From Candidatus Thiodiazotropha endoloripes (lineage in GTDB: Bacteria; Pseudomonadota; Gammaproteobacteria; Chromatiales; Chromatiaceae), in NCBI GenBank assembly GCA_001709035.1, contig LVKA01000011.1:682001-746000 (forward strand): DNA of 64,000 nt, written 5' to 3'. This document shows, in pieces, positions 1 to 8,293 of this stretch; positions within the stretch are counted from its first letter, which is position 1; each line of letters starts with the position of its first letter. The notes below the pieces were generated by a model. That model was not told where the DNA came from. It made no database searches and saw nothing but the letters and a program-made list of their open reading frames with translations. The position numbers were made by a program, and so were the translations under genes.

Positions 1-406
1 ATGGGGTTATGAGCAATAAAATTAGGGGTAATAGTAGCCTGTTCATTTTTATCGGCACCTGTATTGTTTGGTCGTTATTTTGAGGGAGGGAATTGCTTGG
101 CAAATCCCAAACATTCTAACCTTAGCCGGAAATAAAAATTCCCCGGCTTAAACTGTGTGAATGTCAGTTGTTTCAGTCTTCTTATTCTGTTTTGGCAAAC
201 TGCGGCCCCCTATACTTGAGGTTGTGTTGTTTTCTTTATTGTGCCGCGGCATATGCCTCGCTATATTAAACACTGAGAAGGTTAAATTGGATATGGCTGT
301 GCGCAATAAAATTGTTTATCACGTTATAAATAGATGTGAAAGACCTTGGTAACTGCGAGTAGGATCTAAGCAGTCGCGTGCAAGCGAATGTGAATCAGGA
401 GTTTCA
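1..406. other. Upstream non-coding region
   Basis: This stretch holds no gene I can support. A 63-codon open frame at 161-352 has no recognisable domain and no convincing ribosome-binding site. The last part (about 350-406) is presumably the leader of the cytochrome gene that starts at 407; the run AGGAGTTTCA just before its ATG is a usable ribosome-binding site. Confidence 0.5.
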
Positions 407-1180
407 ATGAGAAAGTTTATTTTAGTCGCTTCGCTGGTCAGCCTGTTAACGCCGGCACTGGGCGTGGCTCAGCCTGCTGACGACGCATTGCGTGAGTATG
501 AGCAGGCGATGAATCTCACCCCGAACCTGGCGAATGGCAAAAAGGTCTACAAGATCTGTGCGGTCTGCCATACGCCGGAAGGCTGGGGGCTGGAGAGTGG
601 CGCCTATCCTCAGGTGGCGGGTCAGCTGTCAACCGTATTGATCAAACAGTTGGCAGACATACGCGCAAGAAACCGCGACAATCCGACCATGCTGCCCTTT
701 ACCTCGCCACAGTTGCTTGGGGGCGCTCAGGAGATTGCAGACGTGGCGGCCTATATCTCCCAGTTGCCGATGAGCCCACACAATGGGGTTGGTCCGGGAG
801 TGGATCTTGCGTTGGGTGAACACCTCTATAAAGACAACTGTGTTGAATGTCATGGCGAGCATGGTGAGGGTATCCTGGACGACCATATCCCCTTGATCTA
901 CGGTCAGCACTATCGCTACCTGTTGCGACAGTTCGAGTGGATTAAAAATGAGCGTCGGCGTAATGCGGACAAGAAGATGGTCAAACAGATCCACGGCTTC
1001 ACGCATCGGGATATTCGTGCGGTACTCGATTATGTATCACGCATCAAACCACCAAAAGAGAAACTGGCTGAACCGGGATGGCACAATCCGGATTTTCCAA
1101 AGTTCGCCAGACCGCCGAACCTCCATTCAGGAGCAGGCTATAGCATCGATAAGCGTCCAGCAAGGCCAACACGACCCTAG
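407..1180 (+). CDS. Diheme c-type cytochrome (cytochrome c4-like), periplasmic
   Basis: This gene encodes a 257-residue secreted cytochrome. Residues 1-21 form a signal peptide ending near GVAQ. Two heme-attachment motifs are visible, CAVCH at residues 51-55 and CVECH at 145-149, each opening a class I cytochrome c fold, so the layout is the two-domain arrangement of the c4 family. Such proteins shuttle electrons in the periplasm to terminal oxidases or reductases. It converges with fccB across a strong bidirectional terminator at about 1303-1334, so it is a separate transcription unit, but its position next to the sulfide dehydrogenase genes suggests it could accept sulfide-derived electrons (inference). 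The proline- and arginine-rich tail after residue 215 has no recognised role. Confidence 0.85.
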   Translation: MRKFILVASLVSLLTPALGVAQPADDALREYEQAMNLTPNLANGKKVYKICAVCHTPEGWGLESGAYPQVAGQLSTVLIKQLADIRARNRDNPTMLPFTSPQLLGGAQEIADVAAYISQLPMSPHNGVGPGVDLALGEHLYKDNCVECHGEHGEGILDDHIPLIYGQHYRYLLRQFEWIKNERRRNADKKMVKQIHGFTHRDIRAVLDYVSRIKPPKEKLAEPGWHNPDFPKFARPPNLHSGAGYSIDKRPARPTRP

Positions 1181-1302
1181 TGGTCTGAGAGCTTCAGATT
1201 GGAATTGTCTTAATCTCGCCGGAGGGTGGCATGACAAATTGTCACCTTTCGTGGTTATCAGCCATGACATCGGCGTTGTGAATTCACTGGCTTGATGAGG
1301 CG

Positions 1303-1334
1303 AAAAAAAAAGCGGGGCAATGCCCCGCTTTTTT
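1303..1334. terminator. Bidirectional rho-independent terminator
   Basis: A run of A, then the stem GCGGGGC, a short loop, GCCCCGC and a run of T form a hairpin with A/T tracts on both sides. It lies between the converging cytochrome gene (ends 1180) and fccB (ends 1366) and can stop transcription in both directions. Confidence 0.85.
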
Positions 1335-1365
1335 ATTTGGAATCGATCCCTGATTCCGTGCTGGA

Positions 1366-2673
1366 TTACATGAAAATATCAGCCGTGATATTGTCGAACC
1401 AGCTGTAGGCATAGGCTACTTCACGCGCCCGCATCTCTGGGGTAGCGTCGGTTGGGGTCAGACCACCGGAAACCTTGGTGATCTTGGAACCGTCTTCTGC
1501 CAGTTTGTAGACGGCGGCAACGGAGATGCCCCAGTCTTTGCCGATGATGGAGTAGCAGGTGTTGACGTAAGCCGGTGTACCTGGCTCCTGACCATTCAGC
1601 AGAGCAGCAACGCTGGCTGCGCAGACTTTGGCTTCAGAGTTGGCGGCATATCCGGATTTCGGCATACCTTTCGCGATGGACGCGTCACCAATCACGTGGA
1701 TGTTCTTGTGAATGGTGGACTCGAAGGTGTGCAGATCGATCGGGCACCAGCCACTGTCATTGGTCAAACCAGCTGCAAAGGCGATCTTGCCCGCTTTTTG
1801 GTTTGGAATGACGTTCAGTACATCGGCCTTGATGGTGTCGTCGAAACCGGTGGTCACACTCATTGCGCCGGCATCCACTTTAACAACCGCGTTGTCATTG
1901 GAACCCTGAGCACTGCCGCGCCATTCGATCATGGAGTTGTCGGTCTCATAGCCATAGAGTGCTTTCCAGCCCTGGGTAAAGAGACCCATCTTGGAGAACT
2001 TTGGCTTGGGATCGAGGATGATGATCTTCGACTTAGGCTTGTGCTGTTTCAGATAGTGAGCGATCTGAGAAGCACGCTCGTAAGGTCCTGGAGGACAGCG
2101 GAATGGGTTGCCTGGAGGGGCAATCACGACGGTACCGCCATCTTTCATAGCCTCAAGTTGCTTGCGCAGGGTTACGGTCTGTGAACCCGCTTTCCAAGCA
2201 TGAGTTATGGTCTCTGCAACTTTGGCATCGTAGCCTTCCAGAGTCTCCCATTTGAAGTCGATACCTGGGGCAACGATACAACGGTCGTAGTTGAAACTCT
2301 GACCGCCTTTAGTTTTAACGGTTTTGGCTTTGGCATCGATGGCGGTTACCACATCATGGACCACTTTGACACCGTGCTTGCCGAGGCCGCTGTAACCGAA
2401 CTTGATGGAGTTGATACTACGGTCGCCGCTCAGTACTTCATTGGACAGGTAGCAAGTGTAGTAGTCCTTGTTGGCTTCGATCAGGGTAACTTCGATGGTC
2501 GGATCGGCCATACGCAGGTATTTGGCAGCGGTTGCACCACCGGTACCACCACCGACGACCACGACTTTCTTGGAAGCGCCGAGGGCAATATAGGGAGTCC
2601 CCATCATGCCGACAGCAGTTGCTGCGCCTGCGCCTTTAACAAAACCTCTTCGGGTAATCTTCATGTTTCTCAT
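1366..2673 (-). CDS. fccB: Sulfide dehydrogenase, flavoprotein subunit FccB
   Basis: This is the FAD subunit of flavocytochrome c sulfide dehydrogenase, which oxidises sulfide to sulfur or polysulfide in the periplasm and passes electrons to the heme subunit. The protein starts with a twin-arginine signal (RRGFVKG, residues 8-14), as expected for a cofactor-loaded exported flavoprotein. The FAD-binding GGGTGG motif lies at residues 41-46, and conserved cysteines occur in TCYLSNE, RCPPGPY and GWCPID, the regions that carry the flavin link and redox disulfide in this family. The C-terminal FCSD domain is complete (435 residues, normal length). An ATG three codons in (2664) is better spaced from the AGAGGGG sequence and is the likelier start. 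It follows fccA by only a few bases in one operon. Confidence 0.95.
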   Translation of the reverse strand: MRNMKITRRGFVKGAGAATAVGMMGTPYIALGASKKVVVVGGGTGGATAAKYLRMADPTIEVTLIEANKDYYTCYLSNEVLSGDRSINSIKFGYSGLGKHGVKVVHDVVTAIDAKAKTVKTKGGQSFNYDRCIVAPGIDFKWETLEGYDAKVAETITHAWKAGSQTVTLRKQLEAMKDGGTVVIAPPGNPFRCPPGPYERASQIAHYLKQHKPKSKIIILDPKPKFSKMGLFTQGWKALYGYETDNSMIEWRGSAQGSNDNAVVKVDAGAMSVTTGFDDTIKADVLNVIPNQKAGKIAFAAGLTNDSGWCPIDLHTFESTIHKNIHVIGDASIAKGMPKSGYAANSEAKVCAASVAALLNGQEPGTPAYVNTCYSIIGKDWGISVAAVYKLAEDGSKITKVSGGLTPTDATPEMRAREVAYAYSWFDNITADIFM

Positions 2674-2680
2674 TCCCCTC

Positions 2681-3295
2681 TTATTTTTGGCCTGACGCGT
2701 AGAAGTGGTTCAGAGCGTCGAGTCCAGCGTCGCCCTCTTTCTTCAGCAGTTGATTAACCTTCTTCTTCATCTTCTTGGTCATCTCACGATCACCAGATTT
2801 GAAGTCGGCCATGGTGTACTCCAGATAGGGAACTAACTGACCCATCAGAATGCCGGAGTCATCATCGGGAGAGGTGGCGTTGTCCGCATGACACTTTTCA
2901 CAATATTTGTCATGCAGCTTGGCGCCTTTTTTGGCTTTAGCGGGATCAAAATCCTGCTTGGCCATAACAAAGGGCTGTTTACTGAAGAATTCACCCATCG
3001 CCTTGATCTCGTCATCGGTATAGCCTTTGGCGATACGGGTCATGATGGTGGATTTGATGTCACCAGCCTTGAAGCCTTGCATGACTTCTTCGAAGTAGAC
3101 GGCGGAGATTCCACCGATACTGGGCGAGGCTGGGCCGATGCTGGCACCGTTGGTACCATGGCAGCCGGCGCAGGTGTTAGCCAGCATGGCTGCACTGGCA
3201 CCCGACATCAGGGGTTTGTCAGCAGCGAAAGCCGCAGATGAGGCACTGAGGGCCAGTGCGCCGATCAGGGCTCTCTTGAGATTGTTGTACGCCAT
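2681..3295 (-). CDS. fccA: Sulfide dehydrogenase, diheme cytochrome subunit FccA
   Basis: This 204-residue secreted diheme cytochrome is the electron-accepting partner of FccB. A signal peptide ends at AFA (about residue 24). Heme motifs are CAGCH (42-46) and CEKCH (132-136), one in each of two cytochrome c folds. It is the first gene of a two-gene operon with fccB immediately downstream. The start is fixed by an unusually perfect Shine-Dalgarno sequence (AAAGGAGGT, a few bases upstream), which suggests high expression, as expected for a central sulfur-oxidation enzyme. Together the two subunits make the periplasmic FccAB complex. Confidence 0.95.
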   Translation of the reverse strand: MAYNNLKRALIGALALSASSAAFAADKPLMSGASAAMLANTCAGCHGTNGASIGPASPSIGGISAVYFEEVMQGFKAGDIKSTIMTRIAKGYTDDEIKAMGEFFSKQPFVMAKQDFDPAKAKKGAKLHDKYCEKCHADNATSPDDDSGILMGQLVPYLEYTMADFKSGDREMTKKMKKKVNQLLKKEGDAGLDALNHFYASGQK

Positions 3296-3299
3296 GTTA

Positions 3300-3308
3300 C
3301 CTCCTTTG
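3300..3308 (-). promoter_or_regulatory. Strong ribosome-binding site of fccA
   Basis: The minus strand reads AAAGGAGGTAAC directly before the fccA ATG, a near-complete match to the 16S rRNA anti-Shine-Dalgarno end. It decides the start of fccA and implies strong translation. Confidence 0.8.
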
Positions 3309-3488
3309 GTATTTAAACAGGCTTACATTAGTTACAACAGGGAACATGACGAACCCTGTCACACGAACCGGAGCAGTAAATTAGGACTGATCCTGTTGCG
3401 TTCAGCTTGGGAGGAGGCGTTATTGCTCGTTTATAAGCCGTCTTTTTTAACAAAGACGTGCCGGTCTCCACCCAGGCTTATGCTCTTT

Positions 3489-4421
3489 TTATTTTAAAAG
3501 GCCTGAAACTTTGTTGTGTTTCTTTTTAACCGCAATATCGGCTGCGGTATGACCCTCGTTGTCTTTATTCGATTTGTCTGCATTGTGCTGCAACAGCAGC
3601 ATGATAATCTCTTCCGAGCCGGTACGGGCCGCTTCCATCAGTGGTGTGACACCATCATTGTCGGCCAGATTGACATCGGCGCCGGCTTCCAGCAGCAGTT
3701 TTGCGCTCTCCAGCTCATCCTGGCCTACCGCCCAGATCAATGCTGTTGCGCCGTCATTATCCTGCATATTGAAATCGGCTTTGTAGGAGAGCAGGGTGTT
3801 AATCGTCTCCACATGACCCTGGTCAGCCGCCAGGATCAAAGCGGTGGAGCCGTTTTTATCCCGGCTGTTTAAATCTGCATGGTGCTTGGCCAGCATGGCG
3901 ACCGTCTCTGCATGGCCTTTTTCCGCAGCCATCATCAGCGCATTATGTCCATGCTTGTCGGAAGCTTTGGGGTCGGCGCCTTTGAATAACAGTTGCTCAA
4001 CCATATCGGTGATGCCGTAGCGTGCGGCAATCATCAGGGCGTCCCATCCGGCACGGGTTCGGTCGTGCAGATTGGCGCCCCGCTCCAGCAGCATGGCGGA
4101 GAGCGCCGGGTGGCCGTTCTCTGCAGCAAAGGTCAGTGCGCTGCATCCGGCGACTGTGCGGGCATTTACGTTGGCGCCCCGGTTCAACAGGATGACAACG
4201 GTTTCAAAATTGTTGTTCTCTACAGCAATCATCAGAGCGTTTTTGCCGAATTTATTCGCGCTGTCAGGCGAAACGCCCTTATCCAGAAGCTGGGTGATGG
4301 TTTCCACATCACCAACATCCGCTGCAAGCCGCAGTTCCCTCTCATCTTCAGCGCTTCCCGCCATAACATGAGCGGACAGCAGCATTGTGAGTGTGGCAAT
4401 TAACAGTCTGGTTGTTTTCAT
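3489..4421 (-). CDS. Exported ankyrin-repeat protein
   Basis: This 310-residue protein starts with a clear signal peptide (MKTTRLLIATLTMLLSAHVMA) and is otherwise built almost wholly of about eight ankyrin repeats of 33 residues (units such as GANVNARTVAGCSALTFAAE and GADVNLADNDGVTPLMEAAR). Ankyrin arrays bind other proteins; the signal peptide places this one in the periplasm or outside the cell. It lies between fccAB and the tetraheme cytochrome gene on the same strand, about 50 bases downstream of the latter, so the two may be co-transcribed. Ankyrin proteins near redox genes can protect or scaffold periplasmic enzymes, but a role here is inference. In symbionts ankyrin proteins are often considered host-interaction factors; nothing in the sequence proves that. 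Confidence 0.85.
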   Translation of the reverse strand: MKTTRLLIATLTMLLSAHVMAGSAEDERELRLAADVGDVETITQLLDKGVSPDSANKFGKNALMIAVENNNFETVVILLNRGANVNARTVAGCSALTFAAENGHPALSAMLLERGANLHDRTRAGWDALMIAARYGITDMVEQLLFKGADPKASDKHGHNALMMAAEKGHAETVAMLAKHHADLNSRDKNGSTALILAADQGHVETINTLLSYKADFNMQDNDGATALIWAVGQDELESAKLLLEAGADVNLADNDGVTPLMEAARTGSEEIIMLLLQHNADKSNKDNEGHTAADIAVKKKHNKVSGLLK

Positions 4422-4473
4422 GAATTATCTACAAACCCTGTTATAAAAAATCGGTTGTGTCAGATAGCGACAA

Positions 4474-5040
4474 TCATGGTGTGTCCGGTTCTTCGGGCTC
4501 GTCCGGCTCCTCGTGTGCGACACCGGCATGACAATCGATACATGCCTTTCCTTCATCCATGGCTTTGGGGTGTCGTTTACGGGCACTGCGATCCTGTTCG
4601 CTCAGATCCATATTTTCAAACTCGTGGCACGAGCGACACTCTCTGGAATTCGAAGCACGCATTTTGTCCCATACCCGGTTGGCCATATCCCAACGGTGGG
4701 CCTCGTACTTCTCTTTGGTATCAATGGTGCCCATGATCTCGTGGTAGACATCTTTGGCGGCCATCACTTTGGCGATCATCTTGGGAATAAAAGGCTTGGG
4801 AACATGGCAGTCCGCACAAGTTGCCTGGACGCCTGAAGCGTTCTTATAGTGCAACGTCTCTTTGTACTCCTCCAGATTAACCTTCATGGAGTGACAGGAG
4901 GTGCAGAATTCCATTTCATTGGTATAGGCCATGCCCATGCTGAACAGCCCGGAAAAGATGATGCCGGCAACAAAGATGATGCCAACCAGTATCAAAGATA
5001 TCTTGCCTGCGGACTGTTTCGCCGCGCGCTCTCTGAACAT
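4474..5040 (-). CDS. Membrane-anchored tetraheme cytochrome c, NapC/NirT family
   Basis: The protein has one N-terminal membrane helix (residues about 14-36) followed by four heme motifs: CTSCH (46-50), CADCH (75-79), CRSCH (135-139) and CIDCH (167-171). This is the NapC/NirT/CymA plan; such proteins take electrons from the quinol pool and hand them to periplasmic partners. At 188 residues it is near normal size. The reading frame is open upstream to 5109, but the ATG at 5040 follows a GGAG-type ribosome-binding site and gives a typical N-terminus, so I use it. The C-terminal tail is a short acidic proline-rich stretch (EEPDEPEEPDTP). The ankyrin gene follows directly. Substrate partner unknown: no nap or nir structural genes are in this window. 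Confidence 0.85.
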   Translation of the reverse strand: MFRERAAKQSAGKISLILVGIIFVAGIIFSGLFSMGMAYTNEMEFCTSCHSMKVNLEEYKETLHYKNASGVQATCADCHVPKPFIPKMIAKVMAAKDVYHEIMGTIDTKEKYEAHRWDMANRVWDKMRASNSRECRSCHEFENMDLSEQDRSARKRHPKAMDEGKACIDCHAGVAHEEPDEPEEPDTP

Positions 5041-5215
5041 ACTCCACCCTCTGTGTCGGAAAAGTTTTCCTTTTCCTTGTCGTTTGTTTGTTGTCCCCCC
5101 TATGTCCATACAGGTAGAGGCATTTTTCTTGACTGTGGGATGTTACGTCAACTCGGTATTCAATGCAAAATATACTCTGTAAACAAACTCATATGACTGT
5201 ATTAGTAGAAACTAA

Positions 5216-5872
5216 TCAGTTACCCGGTAACGATGCTCCGGTATTCTGACCATCAGATGGTCGGCAAGTTTGCCATTTATGATCGGTCTTGCCTAATGTT
5301 GACAGTCTTTTAATTAACACTCTTTGCTTGTCTGGCGCACTGTTGAGGGAGTGAAGGGTGGTTCTGATCTGGTGGGGAATGCCGCTTTCGATCAACATCT
5401 CAGCACACTGCCAGGCGGCGCTGCCGCTTTTCGAACTGCCGGTCAGCGCTGCATAGTCTTCAGCCAGCGCCTTGATATCGAGGCCAACCCAATCCACAAG
5501 GGGCAGTAGTGCGGCAAACCGCTCCGGATAAGGGCCGGCAGTGTGTAGACCAACCAGAAAGCCCATTTTTTTTATCGTATTTACCGCTGCAGGTAGTGCG
5601 CTTTGAAGCGTTGGCTCACCGCCGCTGAACACCACCGCATCGAGGAGTCCTTGCCGCTGATCCAGAAATGACACGATCTCATGCCAGGGGACAGGGGTTG
5701 TTGCCTCGCTCGGTATTAGTTCAGGATTGTGACAGTAGTCACATTTTAAAGGACAGCCCTGACAGTAGATCACCGCTGACAAATGGTCAGGGTAGTCGAT
5801 CGTGGTCAGTGGCGTGACCCCTCCCACCCGCAGTTCTGAGGGATCTGTTGGTTTCGGGAAGGGATTGAGCAT
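5216..5872 (-). CDS. nrdG: Anaerobic ribonucleotide reductase activating protein
   Basis: This is a radical SAM activase (218 residues) that would generate the glycyl radical of the class III ribonucleotide reductase encoded just upstream. The [4Fe-4S]/SAM motif CxxxCxxC is at C40, C44 and C47 (CPLKCDYC), preceded by a TTIDYPD segment and followed by the FSGGEPTLQ glycine-rich SAM motif, all typical of the NrdG2 type. It is the last of three genes (nrdD, small glycyl-radical gene, nrdG), six bases after the small gene, in an obvious operon. Confidence 0.92.
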   Translation of the reverse strand: MLNPFPKPTDPSELRVGGVTPLTTIDYPDHLSAVIYCQGCPLKCDYCHNPELIPSEATTPVPWHEIVSFLDQRQGLLDAVVFSGGEPTLQSALPAAVNTIKKMGFLVGLHTAGPYPERFAALLPLVDWVGLDIKALAEDYAALTGSSKSGSAAWQCAEMLIESGIPHQIRTTLHSLNSAPDKQRVLIKRLSTLGKTDHKWQTCRPSDGQNTGASLPGN

Positions 5873-5878
5873 CGCCTG

Positions 5879-6061
5879 TCAGGGGTGCGGTGTGGACCGA
5901 TCGGTTTTACGGGGTGCCGGTTCCCGGTAGCAGAGACGTTCCGCCTGCTCCGCCTGTTTACCTGGATTGAACGCGGAGATCGGGCGGTGATAACCCATCA
6001 CCCGAGTCCAGACTTCGCAACGGGTGCGCTCTTCATCATTCAGTTCAATTATTTTGTTCAT
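5879..6061 (-). CDS. Separate glycyl-radical-loop protein of class III ribonucleotide reductase
   Basis: This 60-residue protein holds only the C-terminal glycyl-radical segment of NrdD: CEVWTRVMGYHRP followed by FNPGKQAEQAER, matching the RVxGY...NxGKQEE pattern of the NRDD C-terminus. The glycine of VMGYH would carry the radical. In most bacteria this segment is the end of NrdD itself; here it is in a different reading frame and overlaps the last 17 bases of nrdD. It has its own ribosome-binding site (AGGAG, about seven bases before ATG 6061), so independent, coupled translation is likely. The open frame extends to 6130 upstream, but that part lies inside nrdD and looks unrelated. A sequencing frameshift is less likely because the start, spacing and ribosome-binding site are all good. 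Confidence 0.82.
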   Translation of the reverse strand: MNKIIELNDEERTRCEVWTRVMGYHRPISAFNPGKQAEQAERLCYREPAPRKTDRSTPHP

Positions 6062-8090
6062 TGAGTTGCTCCTGTAATTTCTGTTCACGTAAGCGTTGGT
6101 CGCATTCCGGGCAGAACTCATGTTCACCACTCAGGTAGCCGTGAACAGGACATATGGAAAAGGTTGGGGTGATGGTCAGATAGGGGAGACGAAAGCTCTC
6201 CAGGGATCGTTTGACCAGGTTCCTGCAGGCCTGGGTGCTGCTGATGCGTTCATTCATATAGAGGTGGAGTACGGTCCCACCGGTATATTTGCACTGCAGG
6301 GACTCTTGATGTTGCAAGGCGGCAAACGGATCCTCGGTATAGCCGACCGGCAGTTGGGATGAGTTGGTGTAGTAGGGAGTCTGCGGGGTGCCGGCCTGCA
6401 GAATTTCAGGAAACCGCTGGCGGTCAATCTTGGCAAAGCGATAGGTGGCGCCTTCGGCCGGGGTCGCCTCCAGATTGTAGAGATGATCGCTCTGCTCCTG
6501 GAAGCTCACCATCCTCTTGCGGATATGGTCGAGAAACCGTTCAGCCAGTGCCTTGCCTTCCGGGTCGGCGATATCCCAACGATCAGCGCTGAAGTTGCGG
6601 ATCATCTCATTGACGCCGTTGATGCCGATTGTGGAGAAGTGGTTGCGCAGGGTGCCCAGGTACCTTTTTGTATAGGGGAAGAGGCCGGCGTCCATGTGGC
6701 GCTGGATAACCTTTCTTTTGATTTCCAAGCTGTTACGGGCCAGGCGCAGAAGATCGTCTGCCGCTTTCAGCAGCCCTGCTTCATTCTCTGTAAATTGATG
6801 GCCGAGACGGGCGCAGTTGAGGGTGACTACACCAATGGAACCGGTCTGCTCGGCCGATCCGAACAGGCCGTTGCCCCGTTTCAGCAGCTCCCGCAGATCG
6901 AGTTGCAGCCGGCAACACATGGAGCGCACCTGGTGCGGGCTCAGTTCTGAATTAAGGAAATTCTGGAAATAGGGCAGGCCATACTTGGCGGTCATGCGGA
7001 ACAGACGTTCGGCATTCTCACTCTCCCAGGGGAAATCGGCGGTGATGTTGTAGGTGGGGATAGGGAAGGTGAAGACCCGGCCTTTGGCATCCCCCTCGGT
7101 CATTACCTCGATATAGGCGCGATTGATCAGATCCATTTCGGCCTGCAGATCACCATATTGGAAGGGCATCTCCTCACGGTCGATCACAGGTACCTGCTGG
7201 CGCAGATCCTCCGGGCAGACCCAATCGAAGGTGAGGTTGGTGAACGGCGTCTGAGTGCCCCAGCGGGAGGGAACGTTGAGGTTGTAGATCAGCTCCTGGA
7301 TGGCCTGTTTTATCTGCTCGTAACTGAGTTTGTCTTTGCGAATGAAGGGCGCCAGGTAGGTATCGAACGAGCTGAAGGCCTGGGCTCCGGCCCACTCGTT
7401 CTGCAGGGTCCCCAGGAAGTTGACGATCTGTCCGACAGCGCTGGAGAGATGTTTGGGGGGTGAGGACTCCACCTTGCCTGGAACTCCGTTGAGTCCCTCA
7501 TGCAACAGGGTTCTCAGTGACCAGCCTGCACAGTAGCCGGCCAGCATATCCAGGTCATGAACGTGCAGAGCGCCGCTTCGATGGGCCTCGCCGATCTCCG
7601 GTGGATAGACGTGATTGAGCCAGTAGTTGGCGATCATCTTGCCGGATGTGTTGAGGATCAGACCGCCCAGGGAGTAGCCCTGGTTGGCATTGGCGCTGAC
7701 CCGCCAGTCGTTACGCTGCAGATACTCGTTCACCGAGCTGGCGACATCGAGCAGGGTGCGACGATCCTGGCGCAGCTTCTTATGTTGTTCCCGGTAGACG
7801 ATATAGGCCCGGGCCGTCTGCAGGTGGTTGGCGCTGATCAACACCTGTTCCACCACATCCTGTATCCGCTCGATGCCAGGGTTGCTCTGCCGATAGCCGG
7901 TGTGGGTCAGGACTTTTACCACCTGGGCGGTGATCAGGGTGGCCTCTTGATCACCAAATTCACCGCTGGCTTCGGCGGCCAGCAGGATAGCATTTTGTAT
8001 TTTGGAGGGATCGAAATCCGCTTCACTGCCATCTCTTTTAACGATTTTGCTGGGTGTGCGGAGCCTCTGTCGCGCAATGGTGGCTTGCAT
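6045..8090 (-). CDS. nrdD: Anaerobic (class III) ribonucleoside-triphosphate reductase, catalytic subunit lacking the radical loop
   Basis: NrdD reduces ribonucleoside triphosphates to deoxy forms without oxygen. This 681-residue protein has an N-terminal ATP-cone (residues about 13-105) for allosteric control, the ten-stranded barrel core with characteristic blocks (HVHDLDMLAGYCAGWSL; EQTGSIGVVTLNCARLG), and a C-terminal zinc-ribbon signature CPVH...CPEC (C647, C660, C663). The chain stops 18 residues after this zinc site, before the glycyl-radical loop, which is encoded by the overlapping small gene at 5879-6061. Downstream nrdG supplies the activase. Upstream lie an NrdR-box-like palindrome and an Fnr-like box, suggesting control by deoxynucleotide supply and anoxia. 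Confidence 0.93.
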   Translation of the reverse strand: MQATIARQRLRTPSKIVKRDGSEADFDPSKIQNAILLAAEASGEFGDQEATLITAQVVKVLTHTGYRQSNPGIERIQDVVEQVLISANHLQTARAYIVYREQHKKLRQDRRTLLDVASSVNEYLQRNDWRVSANANQGYSLGGLILNTSGKMIANYWLNHVYPPEIGEAHRSGALHVHDLDMLAGYCAGWSLRTLLHEGLNGVPGKVESSPPKHLSSAVGQIVNFLGTLQNEWAGAQAFSSFDTYLAPFIRKDKLSYEQIKQAIQELIYNLNVPSRWGTQTPFTNLTFDWVCPEDLRQQVPVIDREEMPFQYGDLQAEMDLINRAYIEVMTEGDAKGRVFTFPIPTYNITADFPWESENAERLFRMTAKYGLPYFQNFLNSELSPHQVRSMCCRLQLDLRELLKRGNGLFGSAEQTGSIGVVTLNCARLGHQFTENEAGLLKAADDLLRLARNSLEIKRKVIQRHMDAGLFPYTKRYLGTLRNHFSTIGINGVNEMIRNFSADRWDIADPEGKALAERFLDHIRKRMVSFQEQSDHLYNLEATPAEGATYRFAKIDRQRFPEILQAGTPQTPYYTNSSQLPVGYTEDPFAALQHQESLQCKYTGGTVLHLYMNERISSTQACRNLVKRSLESFRLPYLTITPTFSICPVHGYLSGEHEFCPECDQRLREQKLQEQLNEQNN

Positions 8091-8154
8091 CTCGTTAGTC
8101 CTCCGACCTTATTATCAATAAATATCTATATGTAGCGAGTGATTAATAATTCAA

Positions 8155-8170
8155 ACACAATATATTGTGT
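8155..8170. promoter_or_regulatory. NrdR box upstream of nrdD
   Basis: The perfect 16-base palindrome ACACAATATATTGTGT fits the NrdR consensus (acaCwAtATaTwGtgt). NrdR is the nucleotide-sensing repressor of ribonucleotide reductase genes. The site is about 65 bases upstream of the nrdD start, where it would cover the promoter. NrdR usually binds two boxes about 30 bases apart; I see only one convincing box. Confidence 0.75.
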
Positions 8171-8185
8171 TTTCAAGGTCAGTAA

Positions 8186-8199
8186 TTGACTGATGTCAA
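8186..8199. promoter_or_regulatory. Fnr/Anr-type binding site upstream of nrdD
   Basis: TTGAC-TGAT-GTCAA is a perfect dyad with the spacing of Crp/Fnr-family oxygen- or NO-sensing regulators (TTGAT-N4-ATCAA; Anr/Dnr variants allow C/G at the fifth base). Its centre is 30 bases upstream of the NrdR palindrome, a place suited to activation of nrdD under anoxia. Which family member binds is not known. Confidence 0.6.
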
Positions 8200-8293
8200 T
8201 TATCTGATGAAATCTCTGGCTGGCTGGAGTGATTGGTAAGAAGGGGGGAGCGGCAGCAGGGCTCTGCTGCCGGATTATCTGGTCGATATGGGT

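Noticed and set aside
161-352. 63-codon open frame at the left end
   Set aside because: No domain, no ribosome-binding site, biased hydrophobic composition; probably chance.
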